Assembly: GCA_041670885.1 (NCBI GenBank)
Contig: JBAXYJ010000016.1
Location: 1-21,511, forward strand
Source: JAJBWD01 sp041670885
Lineage (GTDB): Bacteria; Bacillota; Clostridia; Clostridiales; Clostridiaceae
Length of the DNA stretch: 21,511 bases
Direction: 5' to 3'
A program made the translations under genes and the position numbers. Of the stretch, positions 6,541 through 12,949 are shown one piece after another (positions within the stretch are counted from its first letter, which is position 1; every line of letters begins with the position of its first letter). The notes under the pieces were generated by a model. The model saw only the letters and a program-made list of their open reading frames with translations, was not told the origin of the DNA and ran no database searches.

Positions 6541-8598
6541 CATTTTTATATCACCCAAAATTTCAATAAACTCAGGGACCAGATTTGGATCAAACTGAGT
6601 ACCGGAGCAGGCTATAAGCTCATTAACTGCCTTGATTTTTGGTATGGCCTTATGATATGGTCTATCGTGAGTCATAACATCATAAGCATCGATTATTGAT
6701 ATTATTCTGTCGAGTATTGGAATTTCTTCACCCTTTAAACCTTCAGGATAACCTGTACCATCCCACTTTTCATGATGACATAAAATAGCTCTTGCTATAG
6801 TGGATATTTCATAGGAAGATGAGGCTATGTCATAGCCTTTATTTGTGTGGGTTTTCATAATTTCCCATTCCTTAGGCGTGAGCTTTCCAGGCTTCAGTAA
6901 AATGCTGTCTGGAATAGCCAATTTACCTATATCATGAAGTACCGCCAGCATTTTAAGATCATCCATTTGATTCATTGGAAGTTTCAGCTTATATCCAAAT
7001 TCTTCAGATAAAATTTTTGTTCTTTCTGCATGCTCTTTAGTTTCAAAATCGCTTTCCTCCAATGTTTTCTTCAGAGAACTTATTATAGAACTTCGTATAC
7101 TGTTGCTTTCTGCAATCTTGTTTCTATACATATTTGAACCGGCAATTTTTATGGTGTTTACTAAAGATTCATCTTTTTCTTCCTTAGTACTGCAGCCAAG
7201 TGCTAAGCTGAGCTGACTCTTGTTTTTATATTTTTTACATGCATTTCGTATACTATATATCAAGTCTTGAGATATATCTTCATTGATGCAGGGCATTATA
7301 ATACTAAATTCATCTCCGCCTGTTCTTGCAATAATTGAGTTTTTTGGAGAGCTTTCAATAATTATTTCAGAGGCTCTCTTGATGATGTTATCTCCTTCTA
7401 ATGTCCCAAAGGCATCGTTAATCAAGTTTAAACCATTTACATTTCCAACAACTACAGAAATAGGAAGGAGTCCCTGTTCATCAAGACGTGACAACTCATT
7501 TTCAAAAAAAGATCTGTTGTATATTCCGGTTAGAGAATCGTGAGTTGAGGAATATTCCAGGTTATTCATTATTTGCTTAACTGTTGTTATATCGTTTAAC
7601 TCGATTATTTTTCCAATATATTTCTTTTGAGAGTCATAAAGCCCTTTCGCAGAAACATTGAAGTAAATTTCTCCCTGGCTATTTTTAATCCACAGCAGTC
7701 TTTCTTTAATATTATAATTAAAATTTATAGAAAGGTAATCACCGATATTATTGAATATTTTATAAAAATTATGCTGTTTAAATGACGAAATATTGCCTCC
7801 AAAGGTTTTTACAACAGCCTTATTAAAATCAATTATATTATCCTCTCTGTCCAAAGTAATTATTAGATTATCCATATTTTCAAAAACAATATTTCTTGTA
7901 GTTGGAACAATTCTTTCTGCTTTATAGTTAATTATTAAAAAATAAAAAGAAGGACAGGATACTAAAAACAGCATAGGAGTAATATCTATGTTATAAAAAA
8001 AATTCGGAGTAATAACGTAAAATATGTTAACTACTAATGGAAAAACCAGGCTGAATATAACATACTTACTCTGATTTTTGTATAATTTTGGTTGTTTTAA
8101 ATAGTAATTAAGAAGTATTATTAAAGCAGCAGAAAATATTATATACATATAAAAAATATGAATATAATAAAATATGCCATTAATCTTTGTAATAACATTT
8201 ATATTATTAACGGTATTTACAGAGTATTCTCTGACGAATAGATGATGGAATTTATTTGTAAATATAATTATTAAAGTTATCAGAGAAAAAGATGACAGGA
8301 TTATAAAATTTTTTAAGTTTATATATGAATAATTTTTTGTAAAAGATAAAACAAAAAATAAAAGGTAAATAGGTAAAAAAGCTATGCCAATATATTTTAT
8401 CTGATTTAATGTTATTACTGCATACTCAGATTTAAATAAAAATGAGAGACCATAGGTAAGATTCCAAAATGCCATGCAAAAGAGGACTTTAGACAGAAGT
8501 TTGCCTAATTTTCCTCCCTTATAATATGACATAAGGGCAAAAAATACTTGTATAATAAAGTTTATAAGCATAGCAGCAGCTATAATATAGTTATTCAT
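6517..8598 (-). CDS. Membrane-anchored PAS-GGDEF-HD-GYP cyclic-di-GMP signalling protein
   Basis: The start is set at ATG 8598, 8-9 nt after a perfect AGGAGG; an in-frame TTG at 8628 would place that ribosome binding site inside the gene. The protein has 693 residues. Residues 5-225 hold about seven hydrophobic segments like the 7TM sensor module of histidine kinases. About 235-345 is PAS-like. The GGDEF domain spans about 350-495 with GGDEF at 427-431. HD-GYP follows: HD at 555-556 in HDIGK, HHE at 608-610, GYP at 616-618. The HD-GYP phosphodiesterase residues look intact. In the GGDEF domain the usual GD before (V/I)(D/N)GL is GN (N386), so the first metal-binding Asp is missing. I expect c-di-GMP breakdown or GTP sensing rather than synthesis. 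The ligand sensed is unknown. Confidence 0.88.
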   Translation of the reverse strand: MNNYIIAAAMLINFIIQVFFALMSYYKGGKLGKLLSKVLFCMAFWNLTYGLSFLFKSEYAVITLNQIKYIGIAFLPIYLLFFVLSFTKNYSYINLKNFIILSSFSLITLIIIFTNKFHHLFVREYSVNTVNNINVITKINGIFYYIHIFYMYIIFSAALIILLNYYLKQPKLYKNQSKYVIFSLVFPLVVNIFYVITPNFFYNIDITPMLFLVSCPSFYFLIINYKAERIVPTTRNIVFENMDNLIITLDREDNIIDFNKAVVKTFGGNISSFKQHNFYKIFNNIGDYLSINFNYNIKERLLWIKNSQGEIYFNVSAKGLYDSQKKYIGKIIELNDITTVKQIMNNLEYSSTHDSLTGIYNRSFFENELSRLDEQGLLPISVVVGNVNGLNLINDAFGTLEGDNIIKRASEIIIESSPKNSIIARTGGDEFSIIMPCINEDISQDLIYSIRNACKKYKNKSQLSLALGCSTKEEKDESLVNTIKIAGSNMYRNKIAESNSIRSSIISSLKKTLEESDFETKEHAERTKILSEEFGYKLKLPMNQMDDLKMLAVLHDIGKLAIPDSILLKPGKLTPKEWEIMKTHTNKGYDIASSSYEISTIARAILCHHEKWDGTGYPEGLKGEEIPILDRIISIIDAYDVMTHDRPYHKAIPKIKAVNELIACSGTQFDPNLVPEFIEILGDIKMETVNKNC

Positions 8599-8619
8599 AT
8601 GTGAAGACCTCCTGGAGAC

Positions 8620-8637
8620 TGATAACAAATGTTGTCA
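8620..8637 (-). promoter_or_regulatory. Near-palindrome in the leader of the GGDEF/HD-GYP gene
   Basis: An 18-bp interrupted palindrome (minus strand TGACAACATTTGTTATCA), symmetric except for one pair and the central two bases. It lies just upstream of the AGGAGG of the gene at 8598 and downstream of its likely -10. It resembles an operator for a dimeric regulator, but no factor is implied by the context. Confidence 0.3.
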
Positions 8638-8678
8638 TAATTAGTTTAATTAATAAAAAATATATAAGTTCTAGGAAT

Positions 8679-8687
8679 ATTATATCA
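8679..8687 (-). promoter_or_regulatory. Putative extended -10 promoter of the GGDEF/HD-GYP gene
   Basis: The minus strand reads TGATATAAT, a full extended -10. There is no good -35. The predicted start near 8672 would give a leader of about 75 nt containing the palindrome 8620-8637. Confidence 0.4.
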
Positions 8688-8735
8688 TCAAATTGGAAAT
8701 GCTAATAGAGAATTTTTATATAAAGGAGAGTAATT

Positions 8736-9275
8736 ATGGGAAAAGTGGATATAAGCATAGAGCCTAAAAAAGTATATCAGATAATCACACCAGTTTCTTT
8801 TTTGATTTTACTTGCAGTGGGCAGTATATATTATTTTCTTATCGGAAGAAAGGACTTTTCTTATATTTACATAAATCCCATAATTTTTACCATATTAATA
8901 ATAGCTGCTACATTTTTACATGAAGTTATTCATGCATTAGCCTTTATTATTGTGGGTAAAGTTTCTAAAAAGAAAATAAAATTTGGCATTATTCTAAAAT
9001 ATTTAACACCCTATGCATACTGCAGTCAGGTAATTTCCATATCAACTTACAGGATAGCTCTGCTTCTTCCAACCATAATTTTAGGTATTATTCCTATAAT
9101 ATCAGGTTTCTTGTTTAAAAACTTTCTTTCACTTCTTGTAGGAGATTTTATGCTTATTGGAGGTTTTGGCGATTTGCTTATAATCTGGAATACAAGAAAA
9201 CTAAAAAGAGGAACCCGAGTCCTGGATCATGATAAAAAGGTAGGATGTTATATTATAAAAAAACAGAGTCCATAA
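8736..9275 (+). CDS. DUF3267 putative membrane zinc metallopeptidase
   Basis: This 179-residue integral membrane protein has a ribosome binding site AAAGGAGAG before the ATG. It has hydrophobic segments at about 17-36, 45-75, 105-125 and 128-150. The zincin motif HEVIH (residues 62-66) sits at the end of the second segment, as in DUF3267 proteins, which are predicted site-2-protease-like membrane peptidases. The downstream KFGIILKYLTPYAYCSQ stretch is typical of this family. No substrate is known. The gene is monocistronic and its stop codon lies in the loop of the terminator it shares with the opposing gene. Confidence 0.8.
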   Translation: MGKVDISIEPKKVYQIITPVSFLILLAVGSIYYFLIGRKDFSYIYINPIIFTILIIAATFLHEVIHALAFIIVGKVSKKKIKFGIILKYLTPYAYCSQVISISTYRIALLLPTIILGIIPIISGFLFKNFLSLLVGDFMLIGGFGDLLIIWNTRKLKRGTRVLDHDKKVGCYIIKKQSP

Positions 9276-9282
9276 GGACTCT
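9265..9282. terminator. Compact terminator overlapping both convergent stop codons
   Basis: A 7-bp stem AGAGTCC / GGACTCT with an ATAA loop. The plus-strand stop TAA (9273-9275) is in the loop and the minus-strand stop (9283-9281) is at the stem base. T-rich stretches flank both sides (ATTTTAATTT and the TGTTTTTTTA of the other strand). Confidence 0.6.
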
Positions 9283-9652
9283 ATTTTAATTTAGAGGAGC
9301 AATGGGGACATACCATCCAGTCATCCTCTATTTTATTTCCGCAGCTTGGACAGTGCTTTTCAAGACTGCTGCCGCAGTATGGGCAGGTAGAAAATTCTTT
9401 CTCTAACTTTTTACCGCAGGCTGGACAGGATTTAGTATATACATCAAAAGAGCTGCTTCCATTTGTTCTGCTCATAACAACGTATACAATTAATCCAATA
9501 AAGCCAGGTACTAATACAGAAATTAAAACCCAAAGAAGCCTATCCATATTATATTTTGGAGCATCGTAATATACAAATACGCCTATTAGTATTGGGATGA
9601 ACAAAGCAAATATAAAAATTCCTGCTATTGGAAGAAAAAATAATGCTTTCAT
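9281..9652 (-). CDS. Membrane protein with two C-terminal zinc ribbons
   Basis: This 123-residue protein has two hydrophobic segments (about 4-28 and 38-60) with YYDAPKYNMDRLLWVLIS between them, a layout reminiscent of PLDc_N or phage-shock-type small membrane proteins. The cytosolic tail carries two zinc ribbons: C76/C79 with C90/C93, and C101/C104 with C115/C118, all CPxC(G) knuckles. All eight ligands are present. Function is unknown; such ribbons often mediate protein contacts. It begins 2 nt after the YbjQ-like gene on the same strand, so the two are an operon. Confidence 0.7.
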   Translation of the reverse strand: MKALFFLPIAGIFIFALFIPILIGVFVYYDAPKYNMDRLLWVLISVLVPGFIGLIVYVVMSRTNGSSSFDVYTKSCPACGKKLEKEFSTCPYCGSSLEKHCPSCGNKIEDDWMVCPHCSSKLK

Positions 9653-9654
9653 TT

Positions 9655-9978
9655 CTAACCCTCAATAACAACTGCAGTTCCGCAGGCTGTTACCATCAGC
9701 ATATTTCCGCCCTGACCTAAAACTTCATAATCAAAATCTATGCCAATAACTGCATTTGCACCTAAACCCATTGCCCTTTTTTCCATTTCTCTTTGGGCAT
9801 TTACTCTTGCCTCAATAAGTTCTCCTTCGTAAGAATTAGACCTGCCGCCAAAAAAGTTAGTTAGTCCTGCGGCAAAGTCTTTAATAAAATCAACTCCTGA
9901 GATTACCTCTCCAAAAACTACTCCCTTGTACTCCAGTATTCTTTTTCCCTCAATACTATTTGTAGTTGTAACTATCAT
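9655..9978 (-). CDS. YbjQ / UPF0145 family protein
   Basis: This 107-residue soluble protein has a GGGAGGG ribosome binding site 6 nt before the ATG. The pattern TTTNSIEGKRILEYKGVVFG, a GGRSNSYEGELIEARVNAQR helix, and GANAVIGIDFDYEVLG is characteristic of the YbjQ (UPF0145) family, a small pentameric fold sometimes annotated as heavy-metal-binding. That activity is not well established. It is the first gene of a pair with the zinc-ribbon membrane protein, a pairing that suggests a shared envelope or trafficking role, though this is inference. Confidence 0.88.
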   Translation of the reverse strand: MIVTTTNSIEGKRILEYKGVVFGEVISGVDFIKDFAAGLTNFFGGRSNSYEGELIEARVNAQREMEKRAMGLGANAVIGIDFDYEVLGQGGNMLMVTACGTAVVIEG

Positions 9979-10000
9979 AATATCCCTCCCGTATTTACAA

Positions 10001-10006
10001 ATTATA
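10001..10006 (-). promoter_or_regulatory. Putative -10 box for the YbjQ/zinc-ribbon operon
   Basis: TATAAT on the minus strand (10006-10001), about 22 nt upstream of the ATG at 9978. The surrounding DNA is extremely AT-rich, so a chance match is possible; no clear -35 was seen. Confidence 0.3.
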
Positions 10007-10020
10007 CTAATATAATTATA

Positions 10021-10257
10021 TATTATTTAAAAACTATTTCATACGCAAATAAAAAATTTAATAGAATATTTGCTACTTTAACAAAATATAATTTACCGAA
10101 ATATATTATAGGCAGTGTATTTTGGAGCAGAAAGGCAATAATGATAAATGATTTAGCAAAATATACTAATATTGTTTTAGGAAGTATGGTAAAAGAAGGC
10201 AAATTATTATATTATGAATATGGCACCAAAAGGGTTTATAAATTAAAAAATAAGTGA
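10021..10257 (+). pseudogene. Possible 5'-truncated remnant of a winged-helix type gene
   Basis: In the 9979-10285 gap, one plus-strand frame stays open to a TGA at 10255-10257 and reads like real protein near its end: INDLAKYTNIVLGSMVKEGK and then LLYYEYGTKRVYKLKNK. This resembles a helix-turn-helix followed by a wing. The first in-frame ATG is at 10141 (38 codons, weak AAAGG site 5 nt before it). The protein-like frame continues upstream (KKFNRIFATLTKYNLPKYII) with no ATG, GTG or TTG start. Either a very short real gene starts at 10141, or this is a gene that lost its 5' end. Otherwise the gap holds only AT-rich DNA. Confidence 0.3.
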
Positions 10258-10285
10258 TTCTCATATGGATTACATAGGAGGAAAT

Positions 10286-10567
10286 ATGATAATAGGTACA
10301 GGAAAGATAAAGCTTCACATAAATTATTCTCATTCTCTGAAGGAAAAGAGGATGGTGGTACGCAGCATAAAAAGCAGGGTAGTAAATAAGTTTAATGTTT
10401 CCATAGCTGAGGTGGAGGATAATGACATTCACCAGATAATAGTACTTGGTGTAGCCTCAGTATCAAATTCAAAGAGTGTGGCAGATTCTGAAATACAAAA
10501 TGTATTTAATTTTATTGAAGATAATTTTGATGTAGAAGTATTAGATTCATATATAGAAATAATTTAG
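10286..10567 (+). CDS. DUF503 (YlxP-like) protein
   Basis: This is a 93-residue protein. The ATG at 10286 follows a perfect AGGAGG (10276-10281); the in-frame ATG at 10265 has no ribosome binding site and would include it in the coding part. The pattern MIIGTGKIKLHINYSHSLKE (the family's conserved HSLKEKR is here), then SRVVNKFNVSIAEVEDND and a C-terminal amphipathic helix, fits DUF503/YlxP. That small alpha/beta protein is in B. subtilis encoded near the infB-rbfA genes. Here it stands alone between an AT-rich gap and a strong terminator. Function is not firmly known. Confidence 0.85.
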   Translation: MIIGTGKIKLHINYSHSLKEKRMVVRSIKSRVVNKFNVSIAEVEDNDIHQIIVLGVASVSNSKSVADSEIQNVFNFIEDNFDVEVLDSYIEII

Positions 10568-10591
10568 CTTAGGGTTTACCTAAGCTTTTTT
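10566..10591 (+). terminator. Intrinsic terminator after the DUF503 gene
   Basis: A perfect 8-bp stem AGCTTAGG / CCTAAGCT with a GTTTA loop, followed by TTTTT. It begins at the second base of the DUF503 stop codon. Confidence 0.85.
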
Positions 10592-10596
10592 CAAAA

Positions 10597-10619
10597 AACA
10601 ATATATACGTCAGTTCGTC
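10597..10619 (+). promoter_or_regulatory. Possible ECF-type promoter of the sigma operon
   Basis: AAAAAAC (AAC at 10597-10599), a 16-nt spacer, and CGTC (10616-10619, followed by TAAT). This matches the general AAC-N16/17-CGTC shape of promoters read by Bacillus-type ECF sigma factors. A second CGTC lies at 10608-10611. No good sigma-A promoter is seen in this 94-nt gap. Autoregulation by the sigma factor at 10662 is inferred. Confidence 0.4.
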
Positions 10620-10661
10620 TAATGGGTAGAAGGCTAAAGTATTTGGGTAGGGGGAATTAGC

Positions 10662-11144
10662 TTGGACAAGAAACTGTTTTTAAAACTTATAGATGAAAGA
10701 AAAGAAGTACTTTATAAAACAGCATATATGTATGTTAAAAATCAGCAGGATGCTTTGGATATATTGGATGAGACAATATATAAGGCTTATTCCTCAATAA
10801 ATAAAATAAGGGAAGAAAAATATTTCAACACTTATGTAACAAGAATTCTTATTAATTCCTCTATAGATTTTATAAGAAAAAACAAAAAAATAGTTTATGT
10901 GGAGGAAATAGTATCAGAAGATAGTGAAAGAGGCTTCAAAGAGGAGAAGCTGGATTTGTTTACTGCCATAGATAAGCTGCCTGAAATGGAGAAAACCATA
11001 ATCATTTTAAAATATTTTCAGGATCTTAAGATAAAGGAAATATCAGAGGTTTTAAAAAAACCTGAAAGCAGCATTAAAAACTATCTCCACAAAGCACTTA
11101 CATCCTTAAGATGTGATTTAAAGGAGGGATATTGTAATGAGTAA
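10662..11144 (+). CDS. ECF-family RNA polymerase sigma factor
   Basis: A 160-residue sigma-70 family protein, starting at TTG with a GGGGG site 7 nt upstream. The sigma-2 region is about residues 9-75 (YKTAYMYVKNQQDALDILDE is the typical region 2.1-2.2, and the NTYVTRILINSSIDFIRKNK part corresponds to 2.3-2.4). The sigma-4 region is about 98-152, with the helix-turn-helix IKEISEVLKKPESSIKNYLH. Sigma-1 and sigma-3 are absent, which defines ECF type. It overlaps the next gene, a membrane DUF4179 protein, by 8 nt; that pairing is common in Firmicutes and suggests sigma/anti-sigma partners. It is closest in style to the SigV/SigX/SigM-like clostridial group; the exact group is uncertain. Confidence 0.92.
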   Translation: MDKKLFLKLIDERKEVLYKTAYMYVKNQQDALDILDETIYKAYSSINKIREEKYFNTYVTRILINSSIDFIRKNKKIVYVEEIVSEDSERGFKEEKLDLFTAIDKLPEMEKTIIILKYFQDLKIKEISEVLKKPESSIKNYLHKALTSLRCDLKEGYCNE

Positions 11145-12471
11145 TTATGAGGATATTATAGAAGAAAAATATGATTTGAAATCAGCTAAGGGAAATTATA
11201 ATAACATTGAAATTCCGGAATCACTTGAATTTCATATTAATAAGCAGATAAAAAGAAAAAACAGAAATAAGCTGATATTTAAGCTGTCCTCCATTGCAGC
11301 CTCCCTTGTTATAGCCTTTGTAATTGGAGTGAATGCATCTCCTGCCCTGGCAGATGAAATAAGCAGAATACCGGGTCTGGCTCCTCTTGTAGAACTTGTC
11401 AGGTTTGATAAAGGACTTAAGAGCGCTGCAGAAAACGGATATGTGCAGAAGGTTTCTGAGACCAGGGAAGATAAAGGAATAAAAATTACAGTTAATAACC
11501 TTATATTTGATAACAAAAAGATGGTTATTGATTACAGTATAGAGGGGAAAGAACTGCTGAATTTCAGAAATTTTGATATAACAGATAAAGATGGTAAAAG
11601 ATTAAAGGCATCTCAAAGATGGGGTAATTTTATTGATGATAATAATAATAATAGGGGAACCATAGAAATAACAATGGCGGAAGGAGAAAAATTCCCTGAA
11701 GCAATAAACTTTACAGTAGTCAGCTTAGAAAAAGGTTTGGACCATGAAAAAACTGAGGTTATAAATGGTAATTGGGCTTTTTCAATTATCCTGGATAAAG
11801 AATTAGTTAAGGATAAAGGAAAGATTGTAAACTGTAACAAAGCATATTCTGTTGGCAATTATAACTTTGAAATTGAGAATATAAGAATGTATCCTACTAT
11901 AACTTATGTAAGAGTTAAACTTGATCCGGATTATAAGTTTAATGCTTTTAAAGAACCTTATTTAATGGACGACAAAGGAATAAAATATAACCTGATAGGC
12001 TGGAGCACAATAAATGATAGTTTGATAGATATGCAGTTTGAAAGCGGTTATTTTAATAAGACTAAGGAAATATATTTTAAAGCATCCGGAGTTTATTTTA
12101 TGACTAAGGAAGATAAATATTTAAGCATTGATTTAGAAAATAAAAAGATAATTGACAGTTCTGGATATGGTATAAAGTTTAATGATATATCTGATAACAG
12201 TGTAAGTAATGAAGAAATTATTACCTTAGAAGTAACAGATGAGAAAGTGCTGGCAGAAAGACCTGTTAATTTTATTCATTTTGAAGACGAAGCTTATGAT
12301 GAAAAGGGTAAAAAATTTAGCGTTCAAGTTGGTGATAGAATTTCAAAAAAAGTAAATCCCTGGATCTATATAATAATTCCTAAAAAAGTTAAGATGCCTA
12401 AACAGCTTAAAATTAAAATAACTTCAGTTTCCAGCGGGAATATGGGTGATATTAAAATGAAACTAAACTGA
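11137..12471 (+). CDS. DUF4179 membrane protein, probable anti-sigma factor
   Basis: A 444-residue single-pass protein. A short cytosolic N-terminus (1-45) with NNIEIPESLEFHINKQIKRK is followed by a membrane segment (about 46-66). Then comes the DUF4179 signature (NASPALADEISRIPGLAPLV) and a large extracytoplasmic beta-rich domain (about 90-444, DUF5643-like). The cytosolic part is short and lacks the HxxxCxxC zinc motif of ZAS anti-sigma factors, so any sigma binding must be by the simple helical segment. It overlaps the sigma gene by 8 nt and has its own GGAGGG site (8 nt before the ATG). A role in holding the sigma factor until a wall or surface signal arrives is inferred from the family context. 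Confidence 0.85.
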   Translation: MSNYEDIIEEKYDLKSAKGNYNNIEIPESLEFHINKQIKRKNRNKLIFKLSSIAASLVIAFVIGVNASPALADEISRIPGLAPLVELVRFDKGLKSAAENGYVQKVSETREDKGIKITVNNLIFDNKKMVIDYSIEGKELLNFRNFDITDKDGKRLKASQRWGNFIDDNNNNRGTIEITMAEGEKFPEAINFTVVSLEKGLDHEKTEVINGNWAFSIILDKELVKDKGKIVNCNKAYSVGNYNFEIENIRMYPTITYVRVKLDPDYKFNAFKEPYLMDDKGIKYNLIGWSTINDSLIDMQFESGYFNKTKEIYFKASGVYFMTKEDKYLSIDLENKKIIDSSGYGIKFNDISDNSVSNEEIITLEVTDEKVLAERPVNFIHFEDEAYDEKGKKFSVQVGDRISKKVNPWIYIIIPKKVKMPKQLKIKITSVSSGNMGDIKMKLN

Positions 12472-12499
12472 TATTCGACAGATATTTCCCGGGAAATTT

Positions 12500-12528
12500 A
12501 AAAGCCAGTTTTTCTGGCTTTTATTTTT
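12500..12528 (+). terminator. Terminator of the ECF sigma operon
   Basis: AAAAGCCAG / CTGGCTTTT (9 bp) on a TTTTT loop, then ATTTTT. It lies 29 nt after the DUF4179 stop. The stem sequence is the same as in the hairpins of repeat copies 2 and 3 downstream. Confidence 0.85.
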
Positions 12529-12531
12529 GAC

Positions 12532-12608
12532 AAAAAATGATAAAAACCAGCATTGGGGGGCTGGTTTTTATCTGTACATTATATATTTAAAGGGGAGTTA
12601 ATTACTAT
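12532..12608 (-). ncRNA. Candidate C-rich small RNA, copy 1
   Basis: A predicted minus-strand transcript of about 77 nt, from about 12608 (7 nt after the -10) to the T-run near 12532. It has AACTCCCCTTTAAA near the 5' end, then a terminator hairpin (12540-12571, 11-bp stem ATAAAAACCAG / CTGGTTTTTAT) with loop CCCCCCAATG, then CATTTTTT. No ORF with a ribosome binding site fits. Both C-runs would be single-stranded and complementary to G-rich Shine-Dalgarno sites. Copies 2 and 3 lie upstream. Confidence 0.6.
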
Positions 12609-12614
12609 ATTGTT

Positions 12615-12647
12615 ATAATAAGCTAAGATTATGACATTTTAATGACA
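12615..12647 (-). promoter_or_regulatory. Pho-box-like promoter, copy 1
   Basis: Minus strand: TGTCATTAAAATGTCA (12647-12632), an 11-nt gap, then TATTAT (12620-12615); TATAAC overlaps at 12617-12612. There is no -35 hexamer; the direct repeat takes its place, as in PhoB-activated promoters. Confidence 0.6.
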
Positions 12648-12669
12648 TATAAAAAAATTTTATCAAATG

Positions 12670-12734
12670 AGGAAATTGCATAATTCAAGAATTAACTTTT
12701 TCAGCTAAAAAAACCCAGATAATTCGTTATTTTT
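12670..12734 (-). repeat. Dispersed repeat, copy B
   Basis: A 65-bp block whose minus strand matches 4340-4403. It lies between terminator 2 and Pho box 1, and accounts for most of the extra length of that spacer. Its end with ATTATGCAATTTCCT points toward the copy 1 promoter, 22 bp away. An 18-bp piece of the same end (17 of 18 bases) recurs at 13046-13063. Confidence 0.65.
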
Positions 12735-12744
12735 AAACTGTAAA

Positions 12745-12818
12745 TAAAAAAAATAAAAGCCAGTATTGGGGGACTGGCTTTTATCAAATATTATATATTT
12801 AGGGGGGTTAATTACTAT
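12745..12818 (-). ncRNA. Candidate C-rich small RNA, copy 2
   Basis: A predicted minus-strand transcript of about 74 nt (about 12818 to 12745). The 5' part has TTAACCCCCCTAAA. The terminator hairpin 12753-12784 has an 11-bp perfect stem ATAAAAGCCAG / CTGGCTTTTAT and loop TCCCCCAATA, followed by a run of seven further T. It is the best-formed of the three copies. The -10 (TATAAT or TATTAT) and Pho box are aligned exactly with the other copies. Confidence 0.65.
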
Positions 12819-12824
12819 ATTATT

Positions 12825-12857
12825 ATAATAAACTAAAAGTGTGACATTTTAATGACA
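12825..12857 (-). promoter_or_regulatory. Pho-box-like promoter, copy 2
   Basis: Minus strand: TGTCATTAAAATGTCA (12857-12842), an 11-nt gap, then TATTAT (12830-12825); a perfect TATAAT overlaps it 3 nt further on. The 16-bp direct repeat is identical to that of copy 1, although the following 11 nt differ. Confidence 0.65.
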
Positions 12858-12869
12858 AATAAAAATAAA

Positions 12870-12943
12870 TAAAAAAATAAAAGCCAGTTGGGGGACTGGC
12901 TTTTATTAAAATATTATATATTTAAAGGGGGGTTAACTTCTAT
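12870..12943 (-). ncRNA. Candidate C-rich small RNA, copy 3
   Basis: A predicted minus-strand transcript of about 74 nt (about 12943 to 12870). It has GTTAACCCCCCTTTAAA near the 5' end, then hairpin 12877-12906 with the same 11-bp stem as copy 2 but a shorter 8-nt loop (TCCCCCAA), followed by TTTTTT. The region before the C-run is the most diverged of the three copies, while the C-runs and stem are kept, which suggests selection on these parts. Confidence 0.6.
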
Positions 12944-12949
12944 ACTTTT

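Noticed and set aside
10266..10432. Minus-strand ORF 10166-10432 across the DUF503 gene
   Set aside because: Antisense to a conserved gene with a strong ribosome binding site; translation is Tyr/His/Ile-rich without family features.
12527..12541. TTGACAAAAAATGATA as a fourth Pho box
   Set aside because: On the minus strand it reads TATCA then TGTCA with a 10-bp instead of 11-bp period, one half-site mismatch, and it coincides with the T-tail of the copy 1 terminator; no -10 or C-rich unit follows.
12540..12906. Reading the three GCCAG hairpins as plus-strand terminators or as a CRISPR-like array
   Set aside because: T-runs follow the hairpins on the minus strand, and the promoters with direct repeats also face that way. 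Only three units exist, with diverged sequence and no short identical repeat/unique spacer pattern.
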